Positions 53,248 to 63,034 of a DNA stretch of 64,000 nt are shown here, piece after piece (within the stretch, counting starts at the first letter, position 1; each line of letters begins with the position of its first letter). A model generated the notes under the pieces. It was given only the letters and a program-made list of their open reading frames with translations, made no database searches and was not told where the DNA came from. The stretch lies in assembly GCF_900107675.1 (NCBI RefSeq), contig NZ_FNRI01000006.1, positions 1 through 64,000 of the forward strand, in the 5' to 3' direction. A program made the position numbers and the translations under genes. This stretch comes from Alistipes timonensis JC136. GTDB lineage: Bacteria > Bacteroidota > Bacteroidia > Bacteroidales > Rikenellaceae.

Positions 53248-56139
53248 TTAAAAGGTGAATTTGAAGCCGGCCGTGAAGGTCCGGTAGAGCGGATAGGTCG
53301 TAACGCCGGCATTGATGTTTTCGGGGTCTACGTCCTTGATGCCGCTGATGGTGCAGAGGTTGGCGCCGCGCAGGAAGACGCGCAGTCCCTTGACGGCCGA
53401 CTGGCTGCGGAAGCGGACGTTGTAGCCCAGCTCGATGTTCTGGATCTTGAAATAACCTCCGTCGCGCAGCCAGAAGTTCGAGGCCTGGAAGTTGTTCGTC
53501 TGCTTGATGTACGTCAGACGGGGATAGTCGCCGCCGATGTTGTCGCGCACGAAGTGCGAGTAGGTGCCCGTGCTCCATCCGTTCCAGAAATACTTGTTGG
53601 TCAGCCCCGTGTCGTATGAAGCGCGGCCCGTTCCGACGATCGTGAAGTCGAAATTCCGGTAGCGCAGGTTGATGCTCACCGAGTAGTCGAACCGGGGGCT
53701 GCTGTTGCCGATGACCTTCTGGTCGTTGCTGTCGATGAGTCCGTCGTTGTTCAGGTCGGCGTATTTCAGGTCGCCGACTTGCACTTCGTCGTCGAAGAGC
53801 TGGCGGGGCGAAGTCTCGATCTCCTCCCGCGAGGTGAATTTGCCCAGGCAGACGTATCCCCGGTAGGAGCCGGTCGCCGTGCCGGTGACCTTCTGATAGT
53901 CGTAGACGACGTTTTCGTTGTAGCGCAGGTATTTTCCCCGCATCGTCGTGAGGCTTCCGCCCACCGTGTAGTGGAAATCGCCGATCCGGTCGGACCAGTA
54001 GAGCGCCGCCTCCCAGCCCTGGTAACGGATGCGGTTGTAGTTTTCATAGGTGCTGATGCCGTCCATGCCGTAGATTCCTGGCAGCGTGCCGCTCATCTCG
54101 GTGATGATTCCGTCGCGCAGGATGTTGTAGTAGTTGGCTTCGACCGAAAGACGGTTGCCCAGCAGCGCGGCGTCGATACCGACGGTGAACTCCTTGCGCT
54201 TCTCCCAGGTGAGGTCGGGATTGCCCAGCCGCGAGATGGTGTTGACGTAGGACTGGTTGGCGTTGGTCGATCCGATCCACTGGTAGCCTGTGGTGTAGGG
54301 GCCGAACTTGATGCCCGAGCTTTTCGTGTAGTTGTCTTCGTAGAGGTCCTGCGAGCCGAACGAGCCGTAGCCGATCATGCCGGCCTGCCCGCGCACCTTG
54401 AGGTAGTCGATCCATTTCACGTCCTGCATGAATCCCTCTTCGGAGACGACCCAGCCCAGACCCAGCGCAGGAAATGCTTCGAAACGCCTGCCGGGTGCGA
54501 ACATCGGCGATCCGGCGTAATTCACGACGGCCTGGAAGAGGTATTTGCCGCGGTAAGCGTAGTCGAAAGTGCCGATGAGCGACATCATTCGTTCGCGGAC
54601 CGCGTTGCCCGTCCGCTCGACCGATTCCAGCCACCAGGTCGCCGAAGCCCCGACGCGGTGGTCGTCGTTCCGGTAGTCGTAGCTCAGCCGTTCGTGCAGG
54701 TAGAGTCCCTGATGGGTCCATTTGCCCATGCTCGATTTGCCGGAGACCTGCGTTCCCTCGTGCGAAGTTTTGACGGTCTCTTCCGTGACGGGGTCGTAGA
54801 TGACGGCCGTGTAGTCGGGGTTCTTGCCGATGCGGTTCATGTTGAAGAGGTTCAGCCCCACGTAGGACTGGAATTTGAGCCCTTTGACCAGCGCGTGCAG
54901 GTCGTAGGAGAGCGTGGCGTTGACCACTCCCGAGCGGCCGCGTTCAGTCGAGAAGCCGTTCTCGGTCAGCGATGCGTAGGGGTTGTCCTGGTAGACCGTG
55001 CTGACGCCGTAGATCTTGTTGCCCGTCTCCTCGTCGTGCGAGACGATCAGCGGGAACGCGATCGCAGGGATCGTGGTGACCTGACTGAGAGCGCTTTCGA
55101 ACTCCGTGGCCGAGGAGCTGCCGTAGCCGTAGCGGGGCTGGCGGCGGAAGCTGATTCCTCCGCTGAATCCCAGGTCGATCAGGAGGTCCTGCGTGACGGC
55201 CGCTTTGAGATAGGTGCGGACGTTCACCCGGTTGAAATCGGCCTTGCTGCCCACCTTGTAGATGTCGCCCTCGCCGGCGTAACCCACGTAGGCGCTGTAT
55301 TGGAGTTTCTGGGTGCCTCCGTCGATGGTGACGTTGGCTTTGTAATAGGGTTTCGTGTCCTTGAACATCATCGACCGGTAGTCGACGTTCGGATAGGTCA
55401 GGTCGTAGGGGTCTTTGCGGGCGTAGTTTTCGATCGCCTCGTTCGAGTAGGGCGGGAGATAGCCGCTGTTGATGCGCGCCTGGTTTTGGAGCCGGGTGTA
55501 CTCGACGCCGTTGACCCATTCGGGGAAGCGGTCTACGACGCTCACGCCGCTTTCGAAGCCGACGCGGATCGACCGTCCGTGAGTCCTTCCCCGGCGGGTG
55601 GTGATGTAGAGTATGCCTCCGGCGGCGCGCGAGCCCAGCAGCGCCTTGTCGGCGATGTCGCGGATGAAAGTCATGCTCTCGATCTCCTCGGGATCGAGTT
55701 GCAGCTGGGTGATGTAGACCGGCATGCCGTCCACGACGTATGTGGGCGTCTCGCCGCGGGCGGAGATTGCCGTACGGCCCCCTTCCGTGCCGTAGGTCAT
55801 GCCGGGCACTCCCGTCATTTCGCGGACGGTGAGTCCTGCGACGACACCCGTGAGCGAGTTGCGGAAATCGTTGGTCGGGTATTTGTCGATGTCGTGTTCG
55901 TAATAGGTCGTCGAGTTGCCCGTGGCGACCGCCTTGTTCAAGGTGCGGGCGTAAGGCAGTTCGAGCGTCTGATAGACGCGCAGGGTCCGCCGGGCCCGGA
56001 TCGCGGAGTCTGCGGCGATCCGTTCGGCGGTCAGCACCGGTCCTTCGGAACCCTGCCCGCCGCCTTGCGGGGCGCCCGCGGCCGTTGCGGCCGCCAGCAG
56101 GAGCATCGTGCCGGTCAGGAGTATGTTGCGGTTTCTCAT
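53248..56139 (-). CDS. susC: SusC-type transporter lacking the N-terminal regulatory domain
   Basis: A 963-residue TonB-dependent transporter. Signal peptide (~1-24) leads into about 60 residues with no recognisable carboxypeptidase-regulatory-like domain and no clear VDEVVVVGYG-type TonB box. The plug is present but atypical (ESMTFIRDIADKALLGSRAAGGILYITTRRG). The barrel is full length and ends in AGFKFTF. A calcium-type loop DLNNDGLIDSND is near residue 800. It is the second SusC of PUL 3. Loss of the usual domain may mean altered energisation or assembly with the upstream pair. Confidence 0.9.
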   Translation of the reverse strand: MRNRNILLTGTMLLLAAATAAGAPQGGGQGSEGPVLTAERIAADSAIRARRTLRVYQTLELPYARTLNKAVATGNSTTYYEHDIDKYPTNDFRNSLTGVVAGLTVREMTGVPGMTYGTEGGRTAISARGETPTYVVDGMPVYITQLQLDPEEIESMTFIRDIADKALLGSRAAGGILYITTRRGRTHGRSIRVGFESGVSVVDRFPEWVNGVEYTRLQNQARINSGYLPPYSNEAIENYARKDPYDLTYPNVDYRSMMFKDTKPYYKANVTIDGGTQKLQYSAYVGYAGEGDIYKVGSKADFNRVNVRTYLKAAVTQDLLIDLGFSGGISFRRQPRYGYGSSSATEFESALSQVTTIPAIAFPLIVSHDEETGNKIYGVSTVYQDNPYASLTENGFSTERGRSGVVNATLSYDLHALVKGLKFQSYVGLNLFNMNRIGKNPDYTAVIYDPVTEETVKTSHEGTQVSGKSSMGKWTHQGLYLHERLSYDYRNDDHRVGASATWWLESVERTGNAVRERMMSLIGTFDYAYRGKYLFQAVVNYAGSPMFAPGRRFEAFPALGLGWVVSEEGFMQDVKWIDYLKVRGQAGMIGYGSFGSQDLYEDNYTKSSGIKFGPYTTGYQWIGSTNANQSYVNTISRLGNPDLTWEKRKEFTVGIDAALLGNRLSVEANYYNILRDGIITEMSGTLPGIYGMDGISTYENYNRIRYQGWEAALYWSDRIGDFHYTVGGSLTTMRGKYLRYNENVVYDYQKVTGTATGSYRGYVCLGKFTSREEIETSPRQLFDDEVQVGDLKYADLNNDGLIDSNDQKVIGNSSPRFDYSVSINLRYRNFDFTIVGTGRASYDTGLTNKYFWNGWSTGTYSHFVRDNIGGDYPRLTYIKQTNNFQASNFWLRDGGYFKIQNIELGYNVRFRSQSAVKGLRVFLRGANLCTISGIKDVDPENINAGVTTYPLYRTFTAGFKFTF

Positions 56140-56162
56140 GGTTTTATATTCGGGCTAAGATT

Positions 56163-58028
56163 CTACCAAAGTTCATTGTTGACGAAATTCTTCATCTTGT
56201 TGGCCTCCGCTGCGGGGAAGGGCAGGTAGTACATGGCGTTTTTCCAGTTGGACTGCCGGTTGTTGGGGATCGGCTGGCGGACGTAGCGACGTCCGCAGGG
56301 GTATTCGTCCGAAACCGGCACCTTCTCGATGTACATGCCCGTAAGCGTCTGGGACATGGTCTGCGGGGCGATCTTCCAGCGGCGGATGTCGTGGTAGTAG
56401 TGGTGTCCCTCGAAGGCCAGTTCCACGCAGCGTTCGTTGCGGATGCGTTCGCGCAGCAGCGGGGCGCTGCCCGTGAACTTGTCGAGCACGTCGGGCATCC
56501 CGGCCCGGTTGCGCACTTCGTTCACGGCGTCCAGCGCCGTCAGTGACAGCCCTCCGGCACTGCCGTCGGGGCCGTAGGCTTCGTTGGCCGCCTCGGCGTA
56601 GTTGAGGTAGAGTTCCGCCATGCGGATCAGCGGGTCGGTGTGCTGGTGAGCGGCCGAGGTTCCCAGTTGGCCGTTCCACAGCTTGTTGACGTAATAGCCC
56701 GTGTTGGAATACCCTTTCGAGTCGTTCGAACCCCACGCGATGCCGAACGAGCGGTTGTTGTTGTTGAGCGACGAGGTGGGATAGGTTCCGGTCGCCGGAT
56801 CGTAGTGGATGTTGATTCCGGTCGGGCATCCGCCGACGACGCTGCCGTCGTGGAGGATGGTTTTGTCGAACCGCGGGTCGCGGTTCGAGTAAGGAGCCTG
56901 TTCGTTGTAGTGGCCGAGTTTCGCGGCGGCCTCCCGGTCGGCCTCGGTCAGAAGCGGGTCGCCGTCGAGCGTTTCGAAGCGGTCCACGAAATTCTGCGTC
57001 GGACAGTCGCCGCTGCCGTTCGTGTAGTTCGAAGCGGGATAGGCGAAAGTCCCCGACCAGGTGCTCGTGTTGATCTTGCTGCTGCCGTAGTTCCAGGCCC
57101 AGATGTGTTCGTTGGTGTATTTCGTGCCGTAGAAGTTGCTGTTCCATTCGGAGAAGGGCAGCATTTCGTAGCCGTTCTCCTCGGCGATGCGGATCGCCTC
57201 GGCGCAGGCTTCGGCGGCGTCCTCCCAGTCGCTCTGTCCGTGCAGGTTGTTCAGTTCGCTGGCCGCGTAGAGCAGGCAGCGGGCTTTCAGCGCTTTGGCG
57301 GCGACGCCGTTCGGATAGGCCATGTCGCTGCTGGTGAGGTGGCCTTCCGAGCCGGGGCCCGCGTCGCGGCGCACTTTCCCGGCGGCGAGGAGATAGTCGT
57401 AGGCGCGGTCGAGGTCCTCGGCACAGCGCGTGTAGGTCTCCCAGGCCGAGAGGCGCGTCATGTCCCATTCGTCGTCGGCTTCGAGCGCCTTGTCGAGGTA
57501 GGGCATGCCGCCGAAGATCCGGCAGAGGGTGAAGTGGGCGAACGCCCGCACGAAATAGGCTTGTCCGATCAGGTCGTCCTTGTCGATCTGCTTGGCGTTC
57601 TGCACCATGTCGATATTCTCGATGCACTTGTTCGCCACGCGGATGATGCGGAACATCGAGTAGGAGATCGGACGCCTCGACGTGGCGGTGGTCCATTCGG
57701 AGACGTTGGCGCCCAGCGCTCCGGCCTTGATCTGCTGTGCGCGGAGCCAGCGGCCTCCGTCGCACATGTCCGTCAGGGCGTTCCACGTAAAGCGGCGGTC
57801 GCTGAAATCGAGGTAGAGCGGATAGCCCAGTTTGATGTTGATGTTGTCGCCGCTGCCGCTCTGTCCCGTGCGTCCTTCGTAGACGTTGTTGAAATAGGCC
57901 TTGAAGTTATCCCAGGTCGAGAACACCTGATTTTCATCGAGCCCCGTTTCGGGGTCTATGTCGAGGAACGTACAGGCGGGAGCTATCGCGCTGCATGCAG
58001 CCAAAACGAGTAGTATCAGTTTTTTCAT
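56163..58028 (-). CDS. susD: SusD/RagB-family lipoprotein, first pair of PUL 3
   Basis: A 621-residue lipoprotein (AIAPAC, Cys19, then TFLDIDPETGLDENQVFSTW). Helical SusD core, with QAYFVRAFAHFTLCRIFGGMPYLD and C-terminal IRNERCVELAFEGHHYYHDIRRW. It is longer than average, with large loops. The next gene (SusC) starts 23 bases downstream. The ATG at 58028 opens the signal peptide. Confidence 0.95.
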   Translation of the reverse strand: MKKLILLVLAACSAIAPACTFLDIDPETGLDENQVFSTWDNFKAYFNNVYEGRTGQSGSGDNINIKLGYPLYLDFSDRRFTWNALTDMCDGGRWLRAQQIKAGALGANVSEWTTATSRRPISYSMFRIIRVANKCIENIDMVQNAKQIDKDDLIGQAYFVRAFAHFTLCRIFGGMPYLDKALEADDEWDMTRLSAWETYTRCAEDLDRAYDYLLAAGKVRRDAGPGSEGHLTSSDMAYPNGVAAKALKARCLLYAASELNNLHGQSDWEDAAEACAEAIRIAEENGYEMLPFSEWNSNFYGTKYTNEHIWAWNYGSSKINTSTWSGTFAYPASNYTNGSGDCPTQNFVDRFETLDGDPLLTEADREAAAKLGHYNEQAPYSNRDPRFDKTILHDGSVVGGCPTGINIHYDPATGTYPTSSLNNNNRSFGIAWGSNDSKGYSNTGYYVNKLWNGQLGTSAAHQHTDPLIRMAELYLNYAEAANEAYGPDGSAGGLSLTALDAVNEVRNRAGMPDVLDKFTGSAPLLRERIRNERCVELAFEGHHYYHDIRRWKIAPQTMSQTLTGMYIEKVPVSDEYPCGRRYVRQPIPNNRQSNWKNAMYYLPFPAAEANKMKNFVNNELW

Positions 58029-58041
58029 AGTCGTTGCGGTT

Positions 58042-61000
58042 TTAGAATCCGATTTTAACACCCAGTTTGAGGCTGGTCATCTGCGGATAGAATCCCGTGG
58101 TGAAGGTGGTGCTCGCGGGGTCTCCCTCGATCAGCGGGGTGAACGTCAGCAGGTTGTTCGCCGTGAGGTAGAGGCTCAGGCTGCGGAATCCGACCTTCTG
58201 GCGGAGCCGTTTGGCGTTGAATGTGTAGGCGAGGTAAACCTCCCGCAGCGAGAGGTAGTCGGCCTTGCGCCACGTGCGGCCTTCGAGCATCATTTTGGCT
58301 CCGGCGTCGCCGCTGCCGCCGGCCCACATGTACATCGGGTGTCCCGACGTTCCTCCGTAGACCAGCGTGGCATGGTTGGCGTCCCGGTTGTCGGGCCGCC
58401 AGTAGTCGAGCTGCGAATGGGTGATGCGGTAGTCGCCCTTGTTGAACTCGATCTCCCAGCTCTTGTTGTATTCGACCCATTTGCCGAGGTTGGCGTACCA
58501 CAGCATGCTGAATTCGAACCCCTTGTAGTCGAATCCGGCCCGGAACGAGCAGACCACCGGCGGATACTGGCTGCCGGCGATGGCGTGCAGGTCCTCGACG
58601 GAGAGCCGGCCGTCGGCCGAATAGTCGAGGTATTTGTAGGCACCCACGTTGACGAAATTCCAGTCGGTCGTGTAGGCCGGGTAGTTGTGGATGTCGTCGA
58701 TGGATTCGAAATAGCCCGAATCGACGATGCTCACGCCGTCGGTCTGTCCCTTATAGGGTTTTCCGGCGGTCTTCTGGTACTCCGGGGCGTAGGGCGCGTC
58801 CTCGTAGTTGGTGATGCGGTTCTCGTTGAGCGAGACCATTGCCGTCAGGTTGTATCCGAAGCCCGTAGGGGTCTTGTCGGCCCAGCCCAGCTCGATGTCG
58901 ATGCCGTGCTTCTTCATGCTGCCCCGGTTGACCTCCTTGTACGAGGTGCCGACGAGCATCGTGACGTTGGGCTTGACGAGCATGTTGGTGCGCTTTTCGT
59001 CGAAAAGGTCGAGGTTGAGCGTCAGCCGGTTGTTCAGCCAGCCCATCTCGATGCCCAGGTCGCGTTTGCGGGCCTCTTCCCACTGGGCCACCGCGTTGGC
59101 CGCGGCGCCTTCGTAGATGTAGCTGTCGCCGCCCTTCACGTAGTCGCTGAAATAGAGCCACCGCGAACCGGAGTCGCTGCCGACCAGTCCGTCCGAATAG
59201 CGGATCTTCAGTTTCGACCACCAGGGCATCGCCTCTTTCCAGAAACGCTCCTGCGAGGGCACCCAGCCTATGGCCACCGAGGGGAAGAAGCCGTAGCGGT
59301 TCTCGGGCGAGAACTGTTCCGACCCGGTGTAACCGAGGTTGCATTCGAAGAGGTATTTGTGTTTGTAATCGTAGGTCACACGCCCTACGACGCCCTGCGA
59401 ATGGTAGGGAAAGGCCGTGCCCTTGATGTTTTCCCGCTGGTTGAAGAGCGCCAGCGCCGTCACGGAGTGGTCGCCGAACGTGCGGTTGTAGTTCAGGGCT
59501 CCCTCCCAGTAGAAGGTGACGTAGTAGTTGTTTTGCATCGCTCCGCGTGTCACGGCGTAGGGGGTGTTCTCATAGACGTGTTCGCTGGCTGCGGAGTAGA
59601 TCCAGGGGTTGCCGTCGCCGGCGTCGTACCGGTTCCAGTCGATGTAGAACGTGGGGTTGGAGTTGGTCGCCGTCTGAGAGATGCGGGAGTAGTAGGTGCT
59701 CAGCGAGACGTTGGCTTTCACCGAGAGCCCCTTGGTGATGAAGTCGAGCTTCTGCTCGAAGTTGATGTCGGTATAGAGCTTGTTGTCCGTGGTCTGTTCG
59801 AACTCGCCCGTCGAGAGCGACGTACGGATGTTCCCGAAGTAGGCCGTGCGCGGACTCGACAGACGGCCTCCCGAGGCGTCGGGATAGTCCGTGTCGGGAA
59901 TCTCCTCCAGCACCCAGGCGGGGTAGTAGGCCGGATACATCATCGGCGAGGCCGAATACATCATGTTGAACATGCCCGACACGGTCTTGTCCGTCGGCGT
60001 GTCCTTGATTCCCAGCACGCCGCCCACCTTGACCGACAGTTTCGTGCTGCGCGTCACGTCGAAATCGAGATTCGAACGGTAGTTGATGCGGTCGTAGCGG
60101 AAATTGGCGTTGCTCCACTCCGAAAAATCCTTGAAGATCGACCCCTCGTGGGTATATCCCAGCGAGAGGAAGTATTTGACGCGCTGCGAACCGCCCGAGA
60201 CGTTGTAGTTGGCGTTGATGGTCTGGGCGCACTTGCGCATGGCGATGTCGAACCAGTCGTTGTCCGGATAGCGGATCGAATTGATGCGCGACGAAGGGCG
60301 GGCGTACTCCTCGATCTCCGAACGGGGAATCATCGAGCCGTAGCTCTGGGCGTTTTTCAGCGCCACGTTGAGCAGTTCGGCCGTCTGCGCCGAGCCGATG
60401 TGGTCGGGGATCATCGTCGGGAAGTCCAGACCGTAGGAGAGCGAGATGTTCATCTTGGGCTTGCCCGTGGAGCCCGTGCGGGTGGTTACGATGATGACGC
60501 CGTTGGCGCCTTTGGCGCCGAACACGGCCGTCGCCGAAGCGTCTTTGAGCACCGACAGCGAGGCGACCTCGTTGGGGTCGATGTCCGCGAAACTGCGCTC
60601 CACGCCGTCAACGAGCACCAGCGGCGTGGACCCGTTCCAGCTCGATACGCCGCGGATGAAGATGTTGGCGTCGTTGTTGCCGGGCTGTCCGCCCGTCTGA
60701 ATGGTCGTCACGCCCGAAAGTTTGCCGGCGATGGCGTTGGTGATGTTCGTGGTGCCCGAATTGACGAGCTGTTCGTTGTTCACCTGCGAGATGGCGCCCA
60801 GGACGCTCTCTTTCTTCTGAACGCCGTATCCGACCACCACCACGTCTTCGACCTGATGCGTCTCTTCGGCCAGCCGTATCGTCAGCGGCGAGGCGTCGGT
60901 GACGGCGATCTCCCGCGCTTGGAAGCCCAGGAACGAGACGTGAAGCACGTCGCCTTTGCGGACGCGGAGCGTGAATGCGCCCTGCGCGTCGGAGATCGTA

Positions 61001-61230
61001 CCGCCGGCAGATCCTCCCTTGACCGTGACCGCCGCGCCGGCGATCGCAATGCCGTTGGTATCGACGACGCGGCCTTTGGCCTGGATCGTCGGTTGCTGCT
61101 TGCCGGAATCCTGCTCTCCGGCGGCGGCCGGTCCTGCCGTGACGGCGGACAGCAGCAGCAACACCATGGCGGCCAGACGGCGAAGCCCGTGCAGCGATGG
61201 TGTGAGCGGTTTGAGATAGAAGTTTTCCAT
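58042..61230 (-). CDS. susC: SusC-type TonB-dependent glycan transporter, first pair of PUL 3
   Basis: A 1062-residue transporter with signal peptide (~1-38), a carboxypeptidase-regulatory-like domain (KGRVVDTNGIAIAGAAV), a TonB-box region (VEDVVVVGYGVQ), and a plug (LSVLKDASATAVFGAKGANG). The barrel ends in LKLGVKIGF. The genes BACON protein, SusC and SusD follow one another, with SusD 13 bases downstream. The domain content is standard, in contrast to the second SusC of the same operon. Confidence 0.95.
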   Translation of the reverse strand: MENFYLKPLTPSLHGLRRLAAMVLLLLSAVTAGPAAAGEQDSGKQQPTIQAKGRVVDTNGIAIAGAAVTVKGGSAGGTISDAQGAFTLRVRKGDVLHVSFLGFQAREIAVTDASPLTIRLAEETHQVEDVVVVGYGVQKKESVLGAISQVNNEQLVNSGTTNITNAIAGKLSGVTTIQTGGQPGNNDANIFIRGVSSWNGSTPLVLVDGVERSFADIDPNEVASLSVLKDASATAVFGAKGANGVIIVTTRTGSTGKPKMNISLSYGLDFPTMIPDHIGSAQTAELLNVALKNAQSYGSMIPRSEIEEYARPSSRINSIRYPDNDWFDIAMRKCAQTINANYNVSGGSQRVKYFLSLGYTHEGSIFKDFSEWSNANFRYDRINYRSNLDFDVTRSTKLSVKVGGVLGIKDTPTDKTVSGMFNMMYSASPMMYPAYYPAWVLEEIPDTDYPDASGGRLSSPRTAYFGNIRTSLSTGEFEQTTDNKLYTDINFEQKLDFITKGLSVKANVSLSTYYSRISQTATNSNPTFYIDWNRYDAGDGNPWIYSAASEHVYENTPYAVTRGAMQNNYYVTFYWEGALNYNRTFGDHSVTALALFNQRENIKGTAFPYHSQGVVGRVTYDYKHKYLFECNLGYTGSEQFSPENRYGFFPSVAIGWVPSQERFWKEAMPWWSKLKIRYSDGLVGSDSGSRWLYFSDYVKGGDSYIYEGAAANAVAQWEEARKRDLGIEMGWLNNRLTLNLDLFDEKRTNMLVKPNVTMLVGTSYKEVNRGSMKKHGIDIELGWADKTPTGFGYNLTAMVSLNENRITNYEDAPYAPEYQKTAGKPYKGQTDGVSIVDSGYFESIDDIHNYPAYTTDWNFVNVGAYKYLDYSADGRLSVEDLHAIAGSQYPPVVCSFRAGFDYKGFEFSMLWYANLGKWVEYNKSWEIEFNKGDYRITHSQLDYWRPDNRDANHATLVYGGTSGHPMYMWAGGSGDAGAKMMLEGRTWRKADYLSLREVYLAYTFNAKRLRQKVGFRSLSLYLTANNLLTFTPLIEGDPASTTFTTGFYPQMTSLKLGVKIGF

Positions 61231-61274
61231 ATTGGGATTAGGTTGATTATATAGGTTGGGGAAATGGCTGCGGC

Positions 61275-61313
61275 GGACTGCCGGCCGTCAGCGGGTGACG
61301 CGGCCGGCAGTCC
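61275..61313. promoter_or_regulatory. Intra-operon inverted repeat before SusC
   Basis: GGACTGCCGGCCG (61275-61287) and CGGCCGGCAGTCC (61301-61313) form a perfect 13-bp stem with a 13-nt loop in the 96-base gap between the BACON gene and SusC. No T-run follows on the minus strand, so it may be an mRNA-processing or stability element rather than a full terminator. Confidence 0.5.
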
Positions 61314-61326
61314 TCGCACAGCTGTT

Positions 61327-62919
61327 TCAGTCTACCAGATAGAATGCAATGGCGTCGAGGTCCTTCGTGCTCCACTGACAGATACGGAATGTAGATCCGG
61401 CTGAGGGTTCGGTCAGCACGGCCTTGCCGTCTACCTGGCAGGTACCGTTGGCGCAGCGGATGCGGAACCGGATGACGCCATCGTCTACGGCCTCCGTAAA
61501 GCGGGCGGTTTCGTTGACGTTCGTCACTGCATTGGCCTTTGTCAATTCATAGGTCGCCGTGAGGTGCAATTGGTTTTTAGAGTAAATGAACTCTTTCGTG
61601 CTTGTAGCTTTCCACGTACCCTGGTCGAAATACTCTACCGTCCAGTACTTGGGTGCCTTGGCAACGGCTCTCATGCCGTAACGGATGTTGACGGCCTGTC
61701 CGGCTGCGAAATTCTTCACGGGAATGGTGAATTCCAGGTTATCGTCCGTCCAGATCGGTTTGACGGCGTAGTGTCCGTTGCCGTCGCCGCTGATAATGTA
61801 TTCAGGAGTATAGACGGGTGCGTCGTTGACTTTGTTCCATTGGCCGTAGGCGGTCGTTCCGGCGGGTTTGTCGGCAAACATTCTGCCGCCGGTGAGCCAG
61901 TTGTCGCCGCTGTACTTTTTCAGGGCCTCGTCGGTGAGGGTCCACCAGGCGATCGGTTCGAGGCTCTTGGCCTTCTGCGAAACGGTGATTACGACATCTT
62001 CCAGCGCCGGATCGTCGGGATGGATGGTCAGGGTGCCGGTGCGGGCCTTGCCGGTATTCTGCGAAGCCGTCAGCGTGACGTCGGCCGGGGCCGCCGAAGG
62101 CGTACCCGATTCGGGCGTGACGGTGAGCCAGTCGAGGCCCTCCTTGACGACGGTCCAGTTGCGGTTGCAGAGAATCTGCAGGGCGGCGGGGGCTTCCGGC
62201 ACCTCGGGGAACTCGATCGTGTTGCCCTCGCCGAAGCCCGTTACCGTGAGCAGCGGATCGTCACGGTAAGCGGTCTGACGGACGGTCACCACCACGGGCT
62301 CCATCTCTTCGGCCCGGAACGTGATCGTGCCCTGGCGGGCGTCGCCGCCGTTGGCTGAAGGGGTTACGGTGATCGTCGTCCTCTTTTTGCGTTCGCCCGA
62401 GAGCGGCGATACCTCGGCCCAGCCCAGCTCTTCGGGGAGAGCCGTCCAGGCGACGTTGGCGTAGACCGAGAATGTGACCGGGTCGAGGTCCGAGAACTCG
62501 AATTCGAGCGTGTTGTCGGTCAGGCCGTCCAGCGTGAGCGTCGGCACGATGGGGAAAGCATCCTGCGTGACGGTCACCCGCTGCACATGGGCGCCGGCGT
62601 AGACGGTCAGTTCGCCGCTGCGTTCCAGGTCGTCGTTGGGAGCCGCCGAGAGGGTGATCGTAGCCGGGAGTTTCGATCCTCCGTTCATCTGCGAAACGGT
62701 CAGCCAGTCGAGTCCGCTTTTGGAAATCGACCAGGTTTTGTTCGTCGAGATCGAGAAACTGACGCCCTCTTCGGGGTTGTACGGGAAATGAAGTCCTTCT
62801 TCCAGCCCGTCGATCTCCACCCGGTCGGCAGCTTCGGTCTCCGGGTCCGAGGAGCAGGCCGCAGCGAAGATCCCTGCCAGCAGAATCAGGGCCGTGCATG
62901 CGATTTTCAGGGTTTTCAT
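61327..62919 (-). CDS. BACON-domain surface lipoprotein (PUL 3)
   Basis: A 530-residue lipoprotein (IFAAAC, Cys22, followed by SSDPETEAAD). It has three BACON-like beta-sandwich repeats (about 35-120, 125-215, 220-325), each with a W-containing core such as KTWSISKSGLDWLTVS and RNWTVVKEGLDWLTVT. The C-terminal domain (~330-530) is a distinct beta-rich module that may bind carbohydrate. BACON proteins are common surface glycan-binding proteins in PULs. The gene precedes SusC instead of following SusD, and it has its own promoter. The ligand is unknown. Confidence 0.85.
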   Translation of the reverse strand: MKTLKIACTALILLAGIFAAACSSDPETEAADRVEIDGLEEGLHFPYNPEEGVSFSISTNKTWSISKSGLDWLTVSQMNGGSKLPATITLSAAPNDDLERSGELTVYAGAHVQRVTVTQDAFPIVPTLTLDGLTDNTLEFEFSDLDPVTFSVYANVAWTALPEELGWAEVSPLSGERKKRTTITVTPSANGGDARQGTITFRAEEMEPVVVTVRQTAYRDDPLLTVTGFGEGNTIEFPEVPEAPAALQILCNRNWTVVKEGLDWLTVTPESGTPSAAPADVTLTASQNTGKARTGTLTIHPDDPALEDVVITVSQKAKSLEPIAWWTLTDEALKKYSGDNWLTGGRMFADKPAGTTAYGQWNKVNDAPVYTPEYIISGDGNGHYAVKPIWTDDNLEFTIPVKNFAAGQAVNIRYGMRAVAKAPKYWTVEYFDQGTWKATSTKEFIYSKNQLHLTATYELTKANAVTNVNETARFTEAVDDGVIRFRIRCANGTCQVDGKAVLTEPSAGSTFRICQWSTKDLDAIAFYLVD

Positions 62920-62947
62920 GTGATGGTTGTGTTTTGGGTTGTCAGGT

Positions 62948-62955
62948 CAAAGTTA
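62948..62955 (-). promoter_or_regulatory. -7 promoter element of the BACON/SusCD operon
   Basis: TAACTTTG on the minus strand fits TAnnTTTG, about 30 bases before the BACON ATG, in the 115-base gap after the GH105 gene. Confidence 0.5.
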
Positions 62956-63034
62956 TTCCGATGGCCGCGAATCGTTTTTCACGAGTGTATTCGTTTTTTG
63001 TCCGAGCGTCGCATTGTGCGGCGGCGGCCTGCGG

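Noticed and set aside
53237..53578. Upstream extension of the SusD frame into SusC
   Set aside because: It reads an arginine/histidine-rich shadow translation; the lipoprotein signal starts at 53236.
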